NCBI GenBank assembly: GCA_017561715.1
Contig: JAFZBN010000017.1
Span: forward strand, 1 to 64,000
Direction: 5' to 3'
DNA length: 64,000 bases
Source of the DNA: Clostridiales bacterium
GTDB taxonomy: Bacteria; Bacillota; Clostridia; Saccharofermentanales; Saccharofermentanaceae
Below the pieces are notes generated by a model that was not told the origin of the DNA, ran no database searches, and saw nothing but the letters and a program-made list of their open reading frames with translations. The position numbers and the translations under genes are program-made. This document shows positions 61,924 to 64,000 of this stretch, piece after piece (positions within the stretch are counted from its first letter, which is position 1; every line of letters starts with the position of its first letter).

Positions 61924-63049
61924 CAAGGATCACCGCAAATATAGATAACGCGGCAACGACCAGGACACCTCCGATGATCATGCGGGGTGTGATCCCTCTG
62001 CTCGTATTTCCGAACTCTTCCGGTTCGGTCGTCGGTGACGGGATCGGTGTCGGTGTAGGCGTCGGCGAAGGTGTCGGAGTCGGCGCGATCCCTTTAATGA
62101 TATGCACTTCACCCCAGACCTCGTCATAAAGTGTGACCGTCTGAAGTTCCGATACTTCTGAGATCAGGCAGTCAAACGGATCATTGATATAGCAGTTGTT
62201 CATCTGGATGGACTTTGCGGCCATCGCGGCGCTTTCCGAGCTGATATCGACCACGACGGAATTAAATACGATGTTTCCCTCCGGACAGTAGACCGATGTG
62301 ACCGCGTTTTTGCTTTCCGCGCGAAGTCTCGCCGGTTCTTCCACAGAGATGCCCGATTTCGCGTAGACCGAGTTTTCCGTCGCGAGGATCTCCGCTTCCG
62401 TACCTTCACCCCGGATCGATACTTTGCCGCTTATTGCCGCGATTCCTTTTGTCGAGGAAAAAACGGTAAGCGTGCATCCCTCATTTACAAGGATATCTCC
62501 GCTCATCGAGCCGATCGCTCCGCCCGAGCCCGAGATCTCGTCCACGATCGAAAGCCTCGTTCCCGTCATCGAAACGGTCTTATCCGCCATAAGAAGATAT
62601 CCCGAGTCGGAAACCACGCCGTTTCCTGTCACGGAAACCGTCGTGTTTTCGATCGTAAGAGAACCGCCCTGCGCACAGACTGCGCTGTGGCAAGCGTCCA
62701 CATCCAAAGAAAGCGAGCCCTCGCCCGTGATCAGAAGATCCCCTTCCACGAGGATCGCCGGAGACGCGACATGAGATACGACATTATTCTCGCCCGAAAG
62801 CTCGATCACCACGCTTTCCTGCGTACCGAGATCGATGTACATGCCGTTATAGCCGTTTAGGGAAAGAGTGTGTGATCCCGCGTTGTATTTCCAGTTGTCG
62901 CCCTTGCAGTTTCTTGTCGAATTGAAGGTCTTTCCGTCCACGATGATCGTGTCCGCTTCCTTAGTAAAAGCAACTGTCGACGCCGCGGAGATCCCCATTA
63001 GGACTGCCGCCGCGCAGGCGATACTGATGATCTTTTTAAAGACTTTCAT
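61886..63049 (-). CDS. Secreted, membrane-anchored beta-repeat protein
   Basis: 387 residues. A signal peptide (about 1-28) is followed by short repeated beta units rich in V/I/S/T/G (about 35-315) resembling a right-handed parallel beta-helix, for example GDLLITGEGSLSLDV, GSLTIENTTVSVTGNG, GDILVNEGCTLTVFSS. A Pro-Thr linker (about 320-345) leads to a C-terminal transmembrane helix with a short basic tail. No catalytic residues identified. It may be a surface adhesin or carbohydrate-binding protein, as an inference. GGGAG is 8 nt before the ATG. The stop lies inside the GH31 3' end on the other strand. Confidence 0.78.
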   Translation of the reverse strand: MKVFKKIISIACAAAVLMGISAASTVAFTKEADTIIVDGKTFNSTRNCKGDNWKYNAGSHTLSLNGYNGMYIDLGTQESVVIELSGENNVVSHVASPAILVEGDLLITGEGSLSLDVDACHSAVCAQGGSLTIENTTVSVTGNGVVSDSGYLLMADKTVSMTGTRLSIVDEISGSGGAIGSMSGDILVNEGCTLTVFSSTKGIAAISGKVSIRGEGTEAEILATENSVYAKSGISVEEPARLRAESKNAVTSVYCPEGNIVFNSVVVDISSESAAMAAKSIQMNNCYINDPFDCLISEVSELQTVTLYDEVWGEVHIIKGIAPTPTPSPTPTPTPIPSPTTEPEEFGNTSRGITPRMIIGGVLVVAALSIFAVILVKEFRSRSRYRR

Positions 63050-63110
63050 CGGATACTCCCTTTCCCTTTTTCTTCCACCTACTATACCACAGAAGATAGG
63101 AAAATTCGCC

Positions 63111-63139
63111 TTGACATTTAATGAGTCAACCACGATAAT
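63111..63139 (+). promoter_or_regulatory. tRNA-Ala promoter
   Basis: TTGACA (63111-63116), 17 bp, GATAAT (63134-63139), 14 bp ahead of the tRNA gene. Confidence 0.88.
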
Positions 63140-63152
63140 AGTGAAGTAATTC

Positions 63153-63228
63153 GGGGCATTAGCTCAGCTGGGAGAGCGCCAGGTTCGCAATCTGGAGGTC
63201 GTGAGTTCGATCCTCATATGCTCCACCA
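63153..63228 (+). tRNA. tRNA-Ala (anticodon CGC)
   Basis: 76-nt cloverleaf. The acceptor stem pairs GGGGCAT with ATGCTCC and has the G3-U70 pair, the main identity element of alanine tRNA. The anticodon stem is CCAGG/TCTGG with loop TTCGCAA, giving anticodon CGC for codon GCG. The T arm is GTGAG-TTCGATC-CTCAT. CCA is encoded. Confidence 0.97.
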
Positions 63229-63232
63229 TAAA

Positions 63233-63264
63233 GAAAAAGACCGCCATATCAGGCGGTCTTTTTT
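63233..63264. terminator. Terminator after tRNA-Ala
   Basis: GACCGCC (63239-63245) and GGCGGTC (63252-63258) stem with six-nt loop, T run on plus and A run before it, so it works in both directions (tRNA and the opposing suf gene ending at 63291). Confidence 0.92.
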
Positions 63265-63290
63265 CGTTTACATGTGCTTTTCGCGCGGGA

Positions 63291-64000
63291 TCACTTCAGG
63301 AATCCGTTGATGATCTGCTCCTCAGCTTCCGCTTCCGTAAGACCCAGCGTCATCAGCTTGATCAGCTGCTCACCCGCGATCTTACCGATGGCCGCTTCGT
63401 GCACGAGCGCCGCGTCGACGTTGTTCGCTTCGAGTCCCGGAACTGCCAGGATACGGCCGTTATCCATGATGATCGCGTCGCACTCGGTGTGTCCGGAGCA
63501 TGCGGTGTTACCATTGAGGACCGCGTCGAACTTCTGGTAGGAATCATCCTTGGCAACGGAACGGGAAACAACGTCCGCCGAGCAGCCTTCACCGTTAAGA
63601 TCAACACGGTAATTACTTACGGCCTTCTGATCCCCATGGGTCATGAGACGCTCATGAACGACCAGTCTTGCGCCCTTGCCGAGCTCTGCCTTCGTGTCAC
63701 GGACAGTGTCATCAACGCCCTTGATCTGCGTCATTTCCATCTCCATGTAGCTGTCTTCTTCCATGTAGACTTCGGTGCCCGGATTGAGGATACGCTTACC
63801 GGTGCCCTCACCGGAACCATAGTGCTTTTCGACATATTTGACCTTCGAGCCCTTACCTACGAAGAAGCGGTGGATACCGTCGTGCTCGCTGTCCTTCGGA
63901 CCGCAGTTGTCGATACCGCAGCCGGCAACGATGACGACATCACAGTCTTCGCCGATATAGAAATCGTTATAGACGATCTCCTTGATGCCGCTGGCGGTCA
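63291..64000 (-). CDS. SufB/SufD-family Fe-S assembly protein, partial (5' end beyond window)
   Basis: C-terminal part (236 residues) of a SufB/SufD-type scaffold protein for Fe-S cluster assembly. The visible part has the beta-helix core (DVVIVAGCGIDNCG, FFVGKGSKVKYVEKHYGSGEGTGKRILNPGTEVYMEEDSYMEMEM) and the conserved tail VHEAAIGKIAGEQLIKLMTLGLTEAEAEEQIINGF. Assignment to SufB or SufD cannot be settled without the N terminus and the neighbouring sufC. The gene runs leftwards and enters from beyond the right edge; an internal ATG at 63764 is not the start because the frame stays open with conserved sequence upstream. Confidence 0.85.
   Translation of the reverse strand, partial: TASGIKEIVYNDFYIGEDCDVVIVAGCGIDNCGPKDSEHDGIHRFFVGKGSKVKYVEKHYGSGEGTGKRILNPGTEVYMEEDSYMEMEMTQIKGVDDTVRDTKAELGKGARLVVHERLMTHGDQKAVSNYRVDLNGEGCSADVVSRSVAKDDSYQKFDAVLNGNTACSGHTECDAIIMDNGRILAVPGLEANNVDAALVHEAAIGKIAGEQLIKLMTLGLTEAEAEEQIINGFLK

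Larger units (their letters stand above)
260..63829. repeat. Dispersed octamer AAAAGCAC / GTGCTTTT, 34 copies
   Basis: Read by eye, the octamer occurs 34 times. As GTGCTTTT: 260, 598, 699, 4791, 8129, 10232, 16293, 25114, 25465, 29109, 29422, 29812, 34060, 46255, 54869, 63274, 63822. As AAAAGCAC: 10032, 11421, 17206, 24406, 26983, 28653, 31721, 37755, 41026, 41488, 43378, 43778, 44939, 55302, 58855, 59505, 61743. About two would be expected by chance. 29 of 34 are followed by T or C (AAAAGCACY), and G or C most often precedes. It is found in all reading frames, on coding and template strands, and between genes. Confidence 0.85.

Noticed and set aside
63291..63764. Complete small gene starting at 63764
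   Set aside because: Conserved SufB/D sequence continues in frame to the window edge, so this ATG is internal.

Overview
The window looks like chromosomal DNA of a Gram-positive, low-to-mid GC anaerobe of the class Clostridia. An uncultured or gut/rumen Oscillospirales or Saccharofermentanales type is my guess, not proven. The evidence is the HprK, WhiA, RapZ and MurB cluster, the short rpmH-rnpA-yidD-yidC-jag-mnmE-mnmG-rsmG cluster, a T-box leader, strong GGAGG ribosome binding sites, lipoprotein and wall-type secreted proteins, and no outer-membrane genes. Almost everything is ordinary chromosome; I see no phage, transposase or CRISPR array.

Layout. 1-771: the 5' end of a 16S rRNA gene reading left, with two tandem promoters, then a divergent L-lactate dehydrogenase gene. 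1844-6000: gyrA and a penicillin-binding carboxypeptidase. 6140-7617: an ECF sigma factor and its probable membrane anti-sigma partner. 7635-15662: the classic origin-type RNA/membrane cluster (rpmH to rsmG plus an AEC transporter), here without dnaA. 15695-22934: alr, nnrD, metAA, a nucleoside kinase and membrane or propeller proteins of unknown role. 23223-29001: an EamA transporter, a BaiN/RdsA-type flavoprotein, a large polytopic membrane protein and ddl. 29126-36025: an orphan solute-binding lipoprotein, glnA, a macro-domain/HTH fusion and a zinc-ribbon membrane protein. 36179-38010: phenylacetate-CoA ligase under a T-box leader. 38258-41590: a tiny acidic peptide gene followed by a large secreted heparinase-like lyase. 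41653-43297: a PadR-DUF1700 operon with a clear operator. 44314-48031: whiA, rapZ, murB, hprK. 48335-51074: a small P-loop kinase and an EF-G paralogue. 51299-56660: a run of zinc-ribbon, coiled-coil and dispanin-like membrane proteins with DUF2752 and a CAP-domain protein. 56784-64000: cca, a metal-ligand-deficient iron-ADH homologue, a GH31 glycosidase, a secreted repeat protein, tRNA-Ala(CGC) and a partial SufB/SufD-type gene.

How it fits together. Much of the window serves translation and envelope growth: tRNA modification (mnmE/mnmG), rRNA methylation (rsmG), RNase P protein, CCA addition, membrane insertion (yidC/yidD), D-Ala supply and use (alr, ddl, murB, the carboxypeptidase). Carbon metabolism is represented by ldh, hprK, the GH31 enzyme, the lyase and the solute-binding protein.

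The most unusual signals are not genes. The octamer AAAAGCAC/GTGCTTTT occurs 34 times by my reading, equally on both strands, in and between genes, far above chance. Two large palindromic intergenic elements share an identical 36-nt core. The T-box ahead of the phenylacetate-CoA ligase appears to read a phenylalanine codon.
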